A stretch of DNA of 37,420 bases from Pedobacter borealis DSM 19626 (GCF_000708285.2 NZ_JAUG01000044.1:1-37420), one strand, 5' to 3'; positions 8,629 to 17,363 are shown, counted from the stretch's first letter. Notes: a model not told the origin generated them from the sequence alone. Numbers and translations: made by a program.

Positions 8629-9053
8629 ATATGGGCTTATTTGCTGCAAATATGTAGATTTTTAAGTTTTCTGAGCGACAAAATAATGCTCACATTAATT
8701 ATTTTTATAAACATTTTAAACTTTTGCTTGCAGATTACGTTTCAAATACATACAATTGCAACATAATTTCTCAACCGTTTATCTGAATATCCCAGAAAAA
8801 ATTTATCAAGACTTGTTTTTTGTTACCATTTTTTAAAAGCACATTTTGCTTTTTATTCAGCTTGTAAACAATTATGAAACAATTTGAGCATTTTCCATAA
8901 TGAACTCATTTAATGTTTTATAGCCTTAAGAATTTATACACAATGAAAAGCCAGGCCTACACTAACACAAATATATTTAAGCCTGTGTAGATTTATAACA
9001 GAAAACATCCGTTATAAACAAATGAAAAATTTCTTGAAACATATATATTTAGA
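8629..9053. other. Divergent intergenic region between pyrF and rho
   Basis: This 425-nt AT-rich region holds no gene. It has an imperfect inverted repeat at 8957-8990 (CTACAC / GTGTAG) within what is probably a long rho leader. I found no exact TAnnTTTG element with a partner for rho. TATATTTA at 9044-9051 is a near match but only 2 nt from the ATG. A long leader would suit autoregulation of rho, but nothing in the sequence proves it. Confidence 0.5.
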
Positions 9054-10790
9054 ATGTTTAGTAAAACAGAATTAAATGATAAGCTCACAACAGAATTACG
9101 TGAGCTAGCAAAAAGCTATGGCATTGAAGGTGCCGACTCCCTAAGAAAAATCGACCTTGTTGAAGTACTTTTACACCAACAAGAAATTATAAATGCTGCT
9201 AAAGCCGGTGTAGACCCTTATAGCGAAATCGAACCTATTGCAGCTACTCCTGCACCTAAAACCAAAGCTGTAAAAGCACCAAAAGTTGCCGCAGCTGCGG
9301 CCGCCGCTTCTACAGTGGCCGCTGAAAAACCAGCTACTACGGCCGACAAGCCTGTTAAAAAAAGAGCAAGATTAACGAAAGATGAGCCTGCAGCGCCAAT
9401 TGAAAGAAGAAGAGATGCAGTAACGTTATTTGACGAGCCTCAACATCAACAACAGCCAGAAAGACAACCAGACAGAATTATTGAATCTGAAGAAAGTGTA
9501 AAACCTATCTCAGCTTTAATAGAAGAAAGTGCAGAAGTACTTCCGGCAGCTCCGAAACAAAAACAAGAGCCTAAAGAAAAGCAGGAAAAACCACAGCGCG
9601 ACGAAAACCGCCAGCAAAAACAACCAGGCGGTGGCAATCACCACAAAAACGAAAACAGTTACTCCAACTTGGATTTCGATAACGTAATTACAAATGAGGG
9701 TGTTTTAGAAATTATGCCTGATGGTTACGGTTTCTTGCGCTCTGCAGATTACAACTATTTAACTTCTCCTGATGATATTTATGTATCGCAGTCTCAGATA
9801 AAACTTTTTGGTTTGAAAACCGGTGATACTGTAAAAGGTAGCATCCGTCCGCCAAAAGAAGGCGAAAAATATTTCCCGCTGGTTCGCGTAGAAACCATTA
9901 ACGGCAGAATTCCTGCTGAGGTTCGCGACCGTGTTCCTTTTGATTATCTGACTCCACTTTTTCCAACAGAAAAATTAAATTTATTTACGGATAACAGTAA
10001 TTACTCTACCCGTATTATGGATTTATTTACACCAATTGGTAAAGGACAGCGTGGTTTAATTGTTGCACAACCAAAAACAGGTAAAACTAACCTGCTTAAA
10101 GAGGTTGCAAATGCAATTGCTAAAAACCACCCTGAAGTTTATTTAATTATCTTATTAATTGATGAGCGCCCAGAAGAGGTTACCGATATGGCCCGTAGTG
10201 TAAGAGCAGAGGTAATTGCGTCAACTTTTGATGAACCGGCCGAGCGCCATGTTAAAATTGCCAATATTGTTTTAGAGAAATCGAAACGTTTGGTAGAAAG
10301 CGGACATGATGTGGTAATCCTTTTAGATTCGATTACACGTTTGGCCAGAGCTTACAATACAACAGCACCGGCATCAGGTAAGATATTATCAGGTGGTGTT
10401 GATGCAAACGCATTACACAAGCCAAAACGTTTCTTCGGTGCGGCACGTAACATCGAAAATGGTGGTTCGTTAACCATTTTAGCTACCGCATTAACCGATA
10501 CAGGTTCTAAAATGGATGAAGTGATCTTCGAAGAATTTAAAGGAACAGGTAACATGGAGCTACAATTAGATCGTAAATTATCTAACAAACGTATCTTCCC
10601 TGCAATTGATATTACGGCTTCAAGTACCCGTCGCGATGATTTATTGCTAGATAGAGATATTTTGCAACGTGTATGGATTTTACGTAACCACCTTGCCGAT
10701 ATGAACAGTCAAGAGGCGATGGAATTTGTTCAATCTCAAATAAAAGGAACAAAAAGTAACGAAGAGTTCTTAATTTCGATGAACAGCTAG
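9054..10790 (+). CDS. rho: Transcription termination factor Rho with disordered insertion
   Basis: Hexameric RNA-dependent ATPase that ends transcription. The 578-aa protein is about 160 aa longer than E. coli Rho. Residues 1-50 are the N-terminal helix bundle ([18 protein letters not shown]). Residues of roughly 55-205 form a low-complexity Ala/Lys/Pro/Glu/Gln tract. The cold-shock RNA-binding fold follows ([15 protein letters not shown] near 216). The ATPase has P-loop AQPKTGKTN near 338, Walker [16 protein letters not shown] near 421, and the secondary RNA site near [20 protein letters not shown]. The disordered insertion is known in other Bacteroidota Rho proteins, where it has been linked to condensate formation. 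A heptad array begins just after the stop, followed by pssA. Confidence 0.97.
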   Translation: MFSKTELNDKLTTELRELAKSYGIEGADSLRKIDLVEVLLHQQEIINAAKAGVDPYSEIEPIAATPAPKTKAVKAPKVAAAAAAASTVAAEKPATTADKPVKKRARLTKDEPAAPIERRRDAVTLFDEPQHQQQPERQPDRIIESEESVKPISALIEESAEVLPAAPKQKQEPKEKQEKPQRDENRQQKQPGGGNHHKNENSYSNLDFDNVITNEGVLEIMPDGYGFLRSADYNYLTSPDDIYVSQSQIKLFGLKTGDTVKGSIRPPKEGEKYFPLVRVETINGRIPAEVRDRVPFDYLTPLFPTEKLNLFTDNSNYSTRIMDLFTPIGKGQRGLIVAQPKTGKTNLLKEVANAIAKNHPEVYLIILLIDERPEEVTDMARSVRAEVIASTFDEPAERHVKIANIVLEKSKRLVESGHDVVILLDSITRLARAYNTTAPASGKILSGGVDANALHKPKRFFGAARNIENGGSLTILATALTDTGSKMDEVIFEEFKGTGNMELQLDRKLSNKRIFPAIDITASSTRRDDLLLDRDILQRVWILRNHLADMNSQEAMEFVQSQIKGTKSNEEFLISMNS

Positions 10791-10801
10791 TTTAAGGCTG
10801 G

Positions 10802-10878
10802 AAGGCAAAAGGTGTAAGGCTTAAGGTTCCTATTTGGATGCCTAAACCTTACACCTTAAACCTTATACCCTATACCTC
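10802..10878. repeat. Inverted pair of heptad arrays between rho and pssA
   Basis: AAGG stands at 10802, 10809, 10816 and 10823. CC then stands at 10847, 10854, 10861, 10868 and 10875, again every 7 bases. The arms AAGGTGTAAGG (10809-10819) and CCTTACACCTT (10847-10857) are perfectly complementary. The right arm, 10841-10878, contains no G at all and about 15 C, and runs up to the pssA ATG. Confidence 0.85.
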
Positions 10879-11571
10879 ATGAAAAAGCATCTCCCTAATG
10901 CGATTACCTGTGCAAACCTTTTTTCAGGTTGTATCGGAATCGTTTTCGCATTTAAAGGCAATCTAGAAACCGCGGCCTATTTCGTTATTTTCTCTGGAAT
11001 TTTCGATTTTTTTGACGGTATGGTTGCACGTTTATTAAATGTAAAATCGGCAATTGGAAAAGATCTTGATTCTTTGGCAGATATGGTAAGTTTTGGGCTC
11101 TTACCGGGGGTAATCATGTTTCACTTGTTAAAGGCAAGTGATTATTCATCTGAATACCTTCCATATCTTGGATTTATCATTACTATTTTTTCGGCACTGA
11201 GACTGGCCAAATTTAACAACGATACGAGGCAAACAGAAGATTTTATTGGTTTGAATACGCCCATGAATACTTTGTTTATCTGTTCTCTACCTTTTATTGC
11301 CAACGATTATCCTCAGGTTATTGCTTCTAGCATTTTACTGATTGCCATTACAGCAATTACAAGTTTTTTACTGGTGAGCGAAATCAAAATATTCTCTTTA
11401 AAATTCAGCGACTTAAGCTGGGCGAAAAATAAAATTAAATTCATCTTCCTCATCCTATCGGCTATATTAATTGCTTTTCTAAAATTTGCAGCAATTCCTT
11501 TTGTATTGGTACTGTATATTGCTTTATCGGTATTGCATTTTAGGGGTGCTACAACTAATCACAAAATATAA
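10879..11571 (+). CDS. pssA: CDP-diacylglycerol-serine O-phosphatidyltransferase
   Basis: Integral membrane enzyme that makes phosphatidylserine from CDP-diacylglycerol and serine, the precursor of phosphatidylethanolamine. The CDP-alcohol phosphotransferase motif D-x2-DG-x2-AR-x8-G-x3-D-x3-D is complete: D43, D46-G47, A50-R51, G60, D64, D68. The rest of the 230 residues is mostly hydrophobic helices, as in the family. The serine specificity is inferred from the N-terminal LPNAITCANLFSGCIGI and the block LADMVSFGLLPG, which resemble PssA more than PgsA. It lies 88 nt after rho, separated by a hairpin-forming heptad array. Confidence 0.9.
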   Translation: MKKHLPNAITCANLFSGCIGIVFAFKGNLETAAYFVIFSGIFDFFDGMVARLLNVKSAIGKDLDSLADMVSFGLLPGVIMFHLLKASDYSSEYLPYLGFIITIFSALRLAKFNNDTRQTEDFIGLNTPMNTLFICSLPFIANDYPQVIASSILLIAITAITSFLLVSEIKIFSLKFSDLSWAKNKIKFIFLILSAILIAFLKFAAIPFVLVLYIALSVLHFRGATTNHKI

Positions 11572-11582
11572 CTAAGTTTTCC

Positions 11583-11645
11583 CGCAGATTAAGAAGATTA
11601 AAATCGCTGATCAACGCGGATTAGATTAATCCTTTAAAATCTGCG
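11583..11645. repeat. CGCAGATT-type intergenic repeat
   Basis: CGCAGATT (11583-11590) faces AATCTGCG (11638-11645), with further GATTA/TAATC words between them. The same vocabulary recurs at 32616-32645 and 32786-32812. It lies between the convergent pssA and folK. Confidence 0.55.
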
Positions 11646-11674
11646 TTCCTTTGCAAAAGGAAAAGGTCAATATG

Positions 11675-12181
11675 CTATAGTTTTTTAACCTCAAGCGGAT
11701 CTGTAATATTTCTGCAAATATCGAGCATCGTTTCTCCAAATACAGGATGCACAATCTCTGGTGCAATTTCAGCCAAAGGCTCCATTACAAATTTTCTATC
11801 CTGCATATGGGGATGAGGTACCTGAAGTTTATCCGGAATATTGATAATTTCATCTCCAAAAAGGATCAGATCGATATCAATTAACCGTTCTCCCCATTTA
11901 TCTTTCCTTACCCTGCCCAATTCCTGTTCGATACTTAATGCATGCTCTAAAACTTCAAGCGCCGTTAAACGGGTGCGTAAACTTACAGCTTGATTCAAAA
12001 AAAAAGGTTGGTCGGTTTTACCCCACGCAGCGGTTTCATAAAGAGATGAGATGGCGATCACATGACCAATTTTATCGTTCACTAGTTCGATGGCCTTTTT
12101 CAAATTCGCCTCCCTATCGCCTAAATTTCCACCCAGTAACAAATAAGCCGTGTTGTACTCTAAAGCTTTATTAAGCATCAT
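11675..12181 (-). CDS. folK: Hydroxymethyl-dihydropterin pyrophosphokinase
   Basis: Transfers pyrophosphate from ATP to 6-hydroxymethyl-7,8-dihydropterin in folate synthesis. The 168 residues contain the glycine-rich opening LLLGGNLGDREANL. The substrate block YETAAWGKTDQPFFLNQAV and the ATP/metal block RKDKWGERLIDIDLILFGD follow, with the two metal-binding Asp in DIDLI. VPHPHMQDRKFVMEPLAEIAP is also present. Length is normal for a single-domain FolK. It is divergent from sppA across 40 nt. TAATTTTG (12211-12204, minus) is a -7 candidate 23 nt upstream. Confidence 0.95.
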   Translation of the reverse strand: MMLNKALEYNTAYLLLGGNLGDREANLKKAIELVNDKIGHVIAISSLYETAAWGKTDQPFFLNQAVSLRTRLTALEVLEHALSIEQELGRVRKDKWGERLIDIDLILFGDEIINIPDKLQVPHPHMQDRKFVMEPLAEIAPEIVHPVFGETMLDICRNITDPLEVKKL

Positions 12182-12190
12182 GTATTTTTA

Positions 12191-12211
12191 TATCTTTACA
12201 ACACAAAATTA
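12191..12211. promoter_or_regulatory. Divergent -7 elements for folK and sppA
   Basis: In the 40-nt gap TATCTTTA (12191-12198, plus) points to sppA and TAATTTTG (12211-12204, minus) to folK. Both fit TAnnTTTG fully or with one change. No clear -33 partner is seen for either, so the two genes may share this overlapping control region. Confidence 0.4.
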
Positions 12212-12221
12212 AAACATTTAA

Positions 12222-13988
12222 ATGAGAGAATTCTTTAAGTATTTATTTGCCTCTATGCTGGGCTTTTTCTTATCAATAGTAATTGTATTTGTGATCTGCT
12301 TCGTAGTTGTTGTGGGTTTAATATCTTCTATTGATAGCGACAAAACCGTTGTTGTGTCTAACAATTCGGTACTATTCCTAAATTTAGACCAGGCCATTAC
12401 AGAACGTACGCCCAAAAACCCATTCGGAAACCTGCCAATTGTTGGTGGTGAAGAAAAAGATGGTATTGGCTTAAACGATTTCTTAAAAGCCGTACAAAAA
12501 GCCAAAACAGATGATAATATTAAATGCATCTACCTGAATGTGAGCAGTCCGAATGCAGGTTTTGCAACTTTGCGCGAAGTTAGGAATGCGTTGATCGATT
12601 TCAAAAAATCTCACAAAAAAATTATTGCCTACAGCGAAGTGTATACACAAGGCGCTTATTATTTAGCTTCAGTTGCTGATAAGGTATATCTAAATCCCGA
12701 AGGCGCTTTAGAATTTAAAGGTTTTAGCTCTGAATTAACTTTCTTTAAAGGAACTTTAGAAAAAGTTGGAGTAGAAATGCAGGTTATCCGTGTAGGAAAC
12801 TATAAAAGTGCAGTAGAGCCTTTCATTTTAGATAAAATGAGCGATTATAACCGCAAACAGGTTACAGCTTATGTTGGCGGATTGTACAATACTTTCTTAA
12901 CTGATATTGCGCAAAGTAGAAACATTCAAAAAGATAGTCTTTATAACATTGCCGATAATTACAAAGTACAACAGCCACAAGATGCCGTAAACTTTAAAAT
13001 GATCGATGCCCTGAAATATAAAGATCAGATTTTAGAAGAGCTGAAAGGGTTATCTGGAAGAACCAGGGGTGAAAATATCCGTTCGGTTACGATTAATGAT
13101 TATGCGAAAAATAATACAGATACTGGCGAAGGAAAAGATAAAGTAGCCGTAATTTATGCCAATGGCGAAATTAATGGCGGCGAAGGTTCTGACAACCAGA
13201 TCGGCTCGGAACGTATTTCCAGGGCAATTAGAAAAGCACGATTGGATGATAACATTAAAGCGGTGGTTTTACGTGTAAACTCACCCGGAGGTAGCGCACT
13301 TGCTTCGGATGTGATTTGGAGAGAAATTGTATTGACCAAAAAAGAAAAACCAGTTATTGCATCGTTTGGCGATGTTGCCGCATCAGGCGGTTATTACATT
13401 GGTTGCGCTGCTGATAGCATTTTTGTGCAACCGAATACCATTACAGGTTCTATCGGTGTATTCGGTATTATCCCGAACTTCCAAAATTTAATGACCAACA
13501 AACTGGGAATTACATTTGACGGCGTTAAAACCGGTAAATATGCCGATATTATGGCCACTAACCGCCCTATGACTGCAAGTGAAAGATTCATCATCCAAAA
13601 TGAACTGAACAGAATTTATAGCGGTTTTGTAAGCCGTGTGGCCGATGGCAGAAAGAAAAGCAAAACATATATAGATAGCATTGGTGGTGGCCACGTTTGG
13701 ATCGGTACAGATGCCGTTCAAATTGGTTTGGCTGATAGAATAGGAAGTTTTAACGATGCCATTAAGGCAGCCGCTAAAAAGGCTAAATTAAAGAATTATA
13801 AGGTTGTAGAATATCCAGATGTAATTGATCCATGGAAATCGTTAATGGATGAGGGTACAGACAGGATTAAAACCTATTACACCAAACAGGAACTTGGCGA
13901 TAACTACATGCTTTACCAACAAATGAAAAAGGTAATTGCAAGCTCTGGCATTCAGGCCAGAATGCCGTTCGAGGCAGTAATTAAATAA
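12222..13988 (+). CDS. sppA: Signal peptide peptidase SppA, long form
   Basis: Membrane-anchored serine protease that degrades cleaved signal peptides. The 588-aa protein is the tandem-domain form typical of E. coli-type SppA (67 kDa). A single N-terminal membrane helix spans about residues 9-35. The catalytic Lys is K195 (VGNYKSAVEPF) in the first domain and the nucleophile S388 (DVAASGGYYIG) in the second. Supporting blocks are VNSPGGSALAS near 352 and TGSIGVFG near 408. Both catalytic residues are in the expected places, so it should be active. It is divergent from folK and is followed by an inverted repeat at 13994-14042. Confidence 0.96.
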   Translation: MREFFKYLFASMLGFFLSIVIVFVICFVVVVGLISSIDSDKTVVVSNNSVLFLNLDQAITERTPKNPFGNLPIVGGEEKDGIGLNDFLKAVQKAKTDDNIKCIYLNVSSPNAGFATLREVRNALIDFKKSHKKIIAYSEVYTQGAYYLASVADKVYLNPEGALEFKGFSSELTFFKGTLEKVGVEMQVIRVGNYKSAVEPFILDKMSDYNRKQVTAYVGGLYNTFLTDIAQSRNIQKDSLYNIADNYKVQQPQDAVNFKMIDALKYKDQILEELKGLSGRTRGENIRSVTINDYAKNNTDTGEGKDKVAVIYANGEINGGEGSDNQIGSERISRAIRKARLDDNIKAVVLRVNSPGGSALASDVIWREIVLTKKEKPVIASFGDVAASGGYYIGCAADSIFVQPNTITGSIGVFGIIPNFQNLMTNKLGITFDGVKTGKYADIMATNRPMTASERFIIQNELNRIYSGFVSRVADGRKKSKTYIDSIGGGHVWIGTDAVQIGLADRIGSFNDAIKAAAKKAKLKNYKVVEYPDVIDPWKSLMDEGTDRIKTYYTKQELGDNYMLYQQMKKVIASSGIQARMPFEAVIK

Positions 13989-13993
13989 TAATT

Positions 13994-14042
13994 AAACCTC
14001 GCAGGTTTTGAGGGCTGAAGCGCTTAAAAACCTGCGAGGTTT
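13994..14042. repeat. Long-looped copy of the ACCTCGCAGG palindrome
   Basis: AAACCTCGCAGGTTTT (13994-14009) and AAAACCTGCGAGGTTT (14027-14042) are perfect complements around a loop of about 17 nt. It lies 6 nt after the sppA stop and could act as a terminator, though no T run follows. The arms match the palindrome at 4290. Confidence 0.8.
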
Positions 14043-14060
14043 ATATAAAATGGATATTTT

Positions 14061-14150
14061 GTTGATAGTCCATGGTTAAATAGTTAATAGCCTTGAGGTA
14101 TGTGCCAGTAAGCAATTGACCATGGACAATAAAACTATGAACTAATTAAC
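14061..14150. repeat. Degenerate inverted heptad-like arrays
   Basis: The left part has GTT/GTC words at 14061, 14068, 14075 and 14083. The right part has complementary AC words at 14119, 14126, 14134, 14141 and 14149. Steps are 7 or 8. TCCATGGT and ACCATGGA lie within them as inverted copies. It is less regular than the other arrays. Confidence 0.55.
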
Positions 14151-14170
14151 CTGTCTTCCATCCCCTACTT

Positions 14171-14797
14171 TTATTCAATTAACTTCCATCCGGGATGCAA
14201 CGTTAAATAAGTTGCATTAACCGGAATATTCACCTGATGAACCGTTAAGGAAATACTTTTCCCTTTTAAAAATTCAAAGCCAATTCCATCTTTTTTGGCA
14301 TCATAAACCGTAACGGTATCTTTATCTTCATTTAAATAGGCAGAAAGTTTTTCAATGGTTGGGAACTTCAATTTCACATCTTCCAACGTGCTCCCGGTTG
14401 CCAAGCCATCCTTTGTTTTAAACTTATTGGAGGTAATCCGAATCTGTTTTACATCTTTTACAAGCATACTGGTATCACGATAAGAAGAGTATACCGCAAT
14501 TTCGTTGCGGTGTTTCGCGGTAGAATCGTCACTGTACCAAATCCCCCAGGCTTTTCCCATTGCGGCATCACCGGCATTTGGCCTGCCTAATTTTTTACTT
14601 ACCTCTTCCATATCCTCTCCCAGCGCAATTTCTCCAACTGACCGACCAGCGACAACCAGGAAGCGCTCATCAACACTTTGCACTGGGGCTGATGTTAAAT
14701 TACTTATTGAATCGGCATTTTGATCTGTTTTACTGGCAGATTGACAAGCGGCTACACTCATACTTAATCCCAAGAGGGCGAATTTTATAGATTTCAT
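14171..14797 (-). CDS. Putative lipoprotein of unknown function
   Basis: I place the start at 14797, giving 208 aa with a lipoprotein signal: MKSIKFALLGLSMSVAAC, with lipobox Cys at residue 18. A start at 14863 would add an implausible 22-residue leader. The mature part is soluble. It has VVAGRSVGEIALGEDMEEVS then KKLGRPNAGDAAMGKAWGIW, and later TGSTLEDVKLKFPTIEKL, a pattern that suggests two similar small alpha/beta units. I do not recognise the family. The destination (inner or outer membrane) cannot be read from the sequence. It is monocistronic and divergent from polX. Confidence 0.8.
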   Translation of the reverse strand: MKSIKFALLGLSMSVAACQSASKTDQNADSISNLTSAPVQSVDERFLVVAGRSVGEIALGEDMEEVSKKLGRPNAGDAAMGKAWGIWYSDDSTAKHRNEIAVYSSYRDTSMLVKDVKQIRITSNKFKTKDGLATGSTLEDVKLKFPTIEKLSAYLNEDKDTVTVYDAKKDGIGFEFLKGKSISLTVHQVNIPVNATYLTLHPGWKLIE

Positions 14798-14884
14798 GAT
14801 TGTAAAACAACAATTAATAAATTTGTGTTTTAATTTTATGAGCACAAGAAGGATTTGAGGCATTATTTCCTAATTTTACCCCTT

Positions 14885-16561
14885 ATGGAAAACAAGACCA
14901 TCGCCCGTACCTTACGCCTTCTGTCGCAGCTTATGGAACTGCACGAAGAAAATCCCTTCAAAATTAAATCTGTTGCAAATGCCTATTTTAAGGTAGATAA
15001 ATTACCCTTTGCTTTAAAGGATAAACCTTTAGAGGAACTGGATAAAATTGAAGGTATTGGTAAAGGACTGGCTTCCAAAATCATTGAACTTCTCCAAACA
15101 GGAGAATTAAAAGAACTTAACGAAATTCTAGAGAAAACGCCCGAAGGTGTAGTAGAAATGCTGGCCATAAAGGGCATCGGACCGAAAAAGATATTCATTA
15201 TCTGGCGTACCTTAGGTATAGAAAGTATAGGTGAATTGTATTATGCCTGTAACGAAAACCGCTTAATTGAAGCCAAAGGTTTCGGTTTAAAAACCCAGGA
15301 AGAAATTAAGAATGCGATCGAATTTAAACTGGCGGCCAACGGACGGTTTTTATACGCCCAGGTTGAAGGTTTTGCCAAAACTATATTTACACAGCTTGCA
15401 GATTGGACTGGAAAAATTGACAACAGTGCACTTTTGGGCTTCGCCGGTCAATACCGCCGTGCCTGTGAGATTATCGATGAACTGGAAATTGTGATCGGTG
15501 CTGAACAAATTGATGCCCTTAAACAAAACTTGCCTGCTTTCGAAGCACTTTCTTTGATTGAAGCAGAAAATTCTTTCATCTGCACTACTGAAGCTGGTTT
15601 CAGGATAAAAATTTATGCAGTTGAAAAAGCTGAATTTTATTTACAATGGTTCAAACTCACAGGAAATGCCGAACATGTAGAGCAGGTTTTAGCTTTAGCA
15701 GGTAATGGTCCTTTTACAAGTGAAGAAGAAATTTACGGCAAAGCAGGTTTATCTTTCATCGTTCCTGAACTTCGTGAAGATTTTGATGAAATCGACCTGG
15801 CGAAAGCCGATAAACTCCCTAACTTAATCCAATATGAAGATTTAAAAGGCAGTTTGCACAACCACTCTACCTGGAGCGATGGCGTACACACCCTGGAGCA
15901 AATGGCTGTATATTGTAAAGAAAACTTAAATCTTCAATATTTTGGGATCTGCGATCATTCTAAAACCGCTGTTTATGCAAAAGGTTTAAACGAGCAACGT
16001 GTTTTTGGTCAACACCAGGAAATTGATGAACTAAATAAAAAACTCGCTCCCTTTAAAATCTTCAGAGGTATTGAGAGCGATATTTTAAGTGATGGCTCAT
16101 TGGATTATTCAGATGATATTTTAAAAACATTCGATTTTGTAGTGGCTTCTGTGCACAGCAATTTACGTATGGACGAAGCAAAAGCAACCGCACGTTTGCT
16201 AAAAGCTATTGAAAATCCATATACCACCATTTTAGGGCATCCAACAGGCCGTTTATTGTTAAGCAGAGCCGGATACCCGATAGATTATAAAAAGATTATT
16301 GACGCCTGTGCAGCAAATAAAGTAGTGATCGAAATCAATGCGAATCCTCTACGTTTGGATTTAGACTGGCGATGGCACCGTTATGCTTTAGATAAAGGTG
16401 TATTGCTTTCTGTAAATCCAGATGCTCATAGAACAGAAGGTTTCCACGACATGCATTACGGTATTTTAGTTGCCCGCAAAGGTGGTTTAAGTGCCGACAA
16501 ATGTTTGAATGCTTTTTCTTTGGAGGAGATAACGGAGTATTTTAACAGTAGAAAGGTTTAG
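14885..16561 (+). CDS. polX: PolX-family protein: degenerate polymerase plus PHP nuclease
   Basis: I use the Met at 14885 (MENKTIARTLRLLSQLMELH, 558 aa); an upstream start at 14855 adds a non-conserved leader. Helix-hairpin-helix motifs lie near residues 55-65 (IEGIGKGLASKI) and 94-101 (IKGIGPKK). In the palm, the usual GS...RR...DxD block reads AGQYRRACEIIDELEI, so the two metal-binding Asp are Glu (E199, E201). The third Asp position reads RIKIY (K242). DNA synthesis is therefore doubtful. The PHP domain is intact: H325 and H327, D332, H358, E397, H424, H452, D513 and H515. A 3'-5' exonuclease or phosphoesterase role in DNA repair is the likely function. The stop codon is the first unit of a TTTAGGG array. 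Confidence 0.9.
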   Translation: MENKTIARTLRLLSQLMELHEENPFKIKSVANAYFKVDKLPFALKDKPLEELDKIEGIGKGLASKIIELLQTGELKELNEILEKTPEGVVEMLAIKGIGPKKIFIIWRTLGIESIGELYYACNENRLIEAKGFGLKTQEEIKNAIEFKLAANGRFLYAQVEGFAKTIFTQLADWTGKIDNSALLGFAGQYRRACEIIDELEIVIGAEQIDALKQNLPAFEALSLIEAENSFICTTEAGFRIKIYAVEKAEFYLQWFKLTGNAEHVEQVLALAGNGPFTSEEEIYGKAGLSFIVPELREDFDEIDLAKADKLPNLIQYEDLKGSLHNHSTWSDGVHTLEQMAVYCKENLNLQYFGICDHSKTAVYAKGLNEQRVFGQHQEIDELNKKLAPFKIFRGIESDILSDGSLDYSDDILKTFDFVVASVHSNLRMDEAKATARLLKAIENPYTTILGHPTGRLLLSRAGYPIDYKKIIDACAANKVVIEINANPLRLDLDWRWHRYALDKGVLLSVNPDAHRTEGFHDMHYGILVARKGGLSADKCLNAFSLEEITEYFNSRKV

Positions 16562-16604
16562 GGTTTAGAGTTTAGGGTTTAGGGTTTAGGGTTTAGGGTT
16601 TAGG
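16555..16604. repeat. TTTAGGG heptad array, 7 units
   Basis: TTTAG occurs at 16557, 16564, 16571, 16578, 16585, 16592 and 16599, almost all units reading TTTAGGG. The polX stop codon (16559-16561) is inside the first unit. The unit is identical to the plant telomere repeat, surely by coincidence. Confidence 0.95.
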
Positions 16605-16664
16605 AGAAACAGGCCCGAAGTCATCTTGTTTTAAATCTCACAAATAAATCGGTACAATCTTAAA

Positions 16665-16719
16665 ATCTGTGTAATCACCCCCCAGGAAAAATCTGTGTAA
16701 TCCAAAGATCTGTGTAATC
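16665..16719. repeat. ATCTGTGTAATC word, three copies
   Basis: The 12-mer lies at 16665-16676, 16691-16702 and 16708-16719; the last two are 17 nt apart. Two further copies, also 17 nt apart, are at 29241-29252 and 29258-29269. Both sets follow a heptad array and precede a promoter. Confidence 0.85.
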
Positions 16720-16740
16720 AAACCTTAAGGAATCTTTTAA

Positions 16741-16748
16741 TATCTTTG
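16741..16748 (+). promoter_or_regulatory. -7 element directly before the DUF4254 gene
   Basis: TATCTTTG fits TAnnTTTG exactly and ends 4 nt before the ATG at 16753. The usual start of transcription would fall on or next to the A of ATG, so the mRNA may be leaderless. No good -33 TTTG is visible. Confidence 0.5.
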
Positions 16749-16752
16749 CCCC

Positions 16753-17355
16753 ATGATAAGTGAAATTGCCAACCGCATATTTAATCAAGTAATTACAGAC
16801 TACCATAAGTTTGATGATATTGACCATCCGGTTGAAAACCCATATGATGCCGAAAGTTTAGAGCATCTTTTTTACGTTAAAAACTGGATCGATACCGCCC
16901 AATGGCATATGGAAGATGTGGTGCGTAACCCTCAAATTGATCCTGTTGAAGGCTTGAGCTGGAAAAGACGCATTGATGCACAAAACCAGGTACGAACCGA
17001 TATGGTTGAGTTTATTGATGGCTATTTCTTAAATCTTTATCAGGGAATTTCAGCTTTACCAGATGCGAAAATCAATACAGAAAGCCCAGCATGGGCAATT
17101 GACAGGCTTTCTATCCTGGCACTAAAAATTTATCATATGCAGGAAGAAGCTGAACGTGAAAGTGCCTCAGCTGAGCACCGTATGCAATGCCAGACTAAAT
17201 TAAATGTATTGTTATCACAACGCGAGGATCTTTCAACCAGTATTGATGAATTATTGGCAGATATTGAGGCAGGCAAAAAATACATGAAAGTATATAAACA
17301 AATGAAAATGTACAACGACCCGAGTTTAAATCCGGTATTGTACAATAAAGCATAA
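16753..17355 (+). CDS. DUF4254 domain protein
   Basis: A soluble protein of 200 aa, largely alpha-helical, of unknown function. The opening MISEIANRIFNQVITDYHKF and the block YVKNWIDTAQWHMEDVVRNP, with conserved Trp, His and Glu, are what I recognise as DUF4254. In Bacteroidota this family commonly precedes a family-9 glycosyltransferase, as here (GT9 gene 73 nt downstream), suggesting a role in surface glycolipid synthesis. The C-terminal half (EREDLSTSIDELLADIEAGK-like, about residues 150-180) looks like a coiled coil. A TAnnTTTG element lies 4 nt before the ATG. Confidence 0.8.
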   Translation: MISEIANRIFNQVITDYHKFDDIDHPVENPYDAESLEHLFYVKNWIDTAQWHMEDVVRNPQIDPVEGLSWKRRIDAQNQVRTDMVEFIDGYFLNLYQGISALPDAKINTESPAWAIDRLSILALKIYHMQEEAERESASAEHRMQCQTKLNVLLSQREDLSTSIDELLADIEAGKKYMKVYKQMKMYNDPSLNPVLYNKA

Positions 17356-17363
17356 ATTAATCA

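Noticed and set aside
9446..9637. Minus-strand frame inside rho
   Set aside because: It is a shadow of the low-complexity insertion of rho, rich in Cys, Ser and Phe because of the codon pattern on the other strand.
14855..14884. Longer polX start at 14855
   Set aside because: The added 10 residues are hydrophobic and unlike PolX; the Met at 14885 fits the family start and follows a -7-like element.
16555..16604. TTTAGGG array as a telomere or replicon end
   Set aside because: It lies between two ordinary genes on a continuous chromosome, and neighbouring arrays have the same period with other words.
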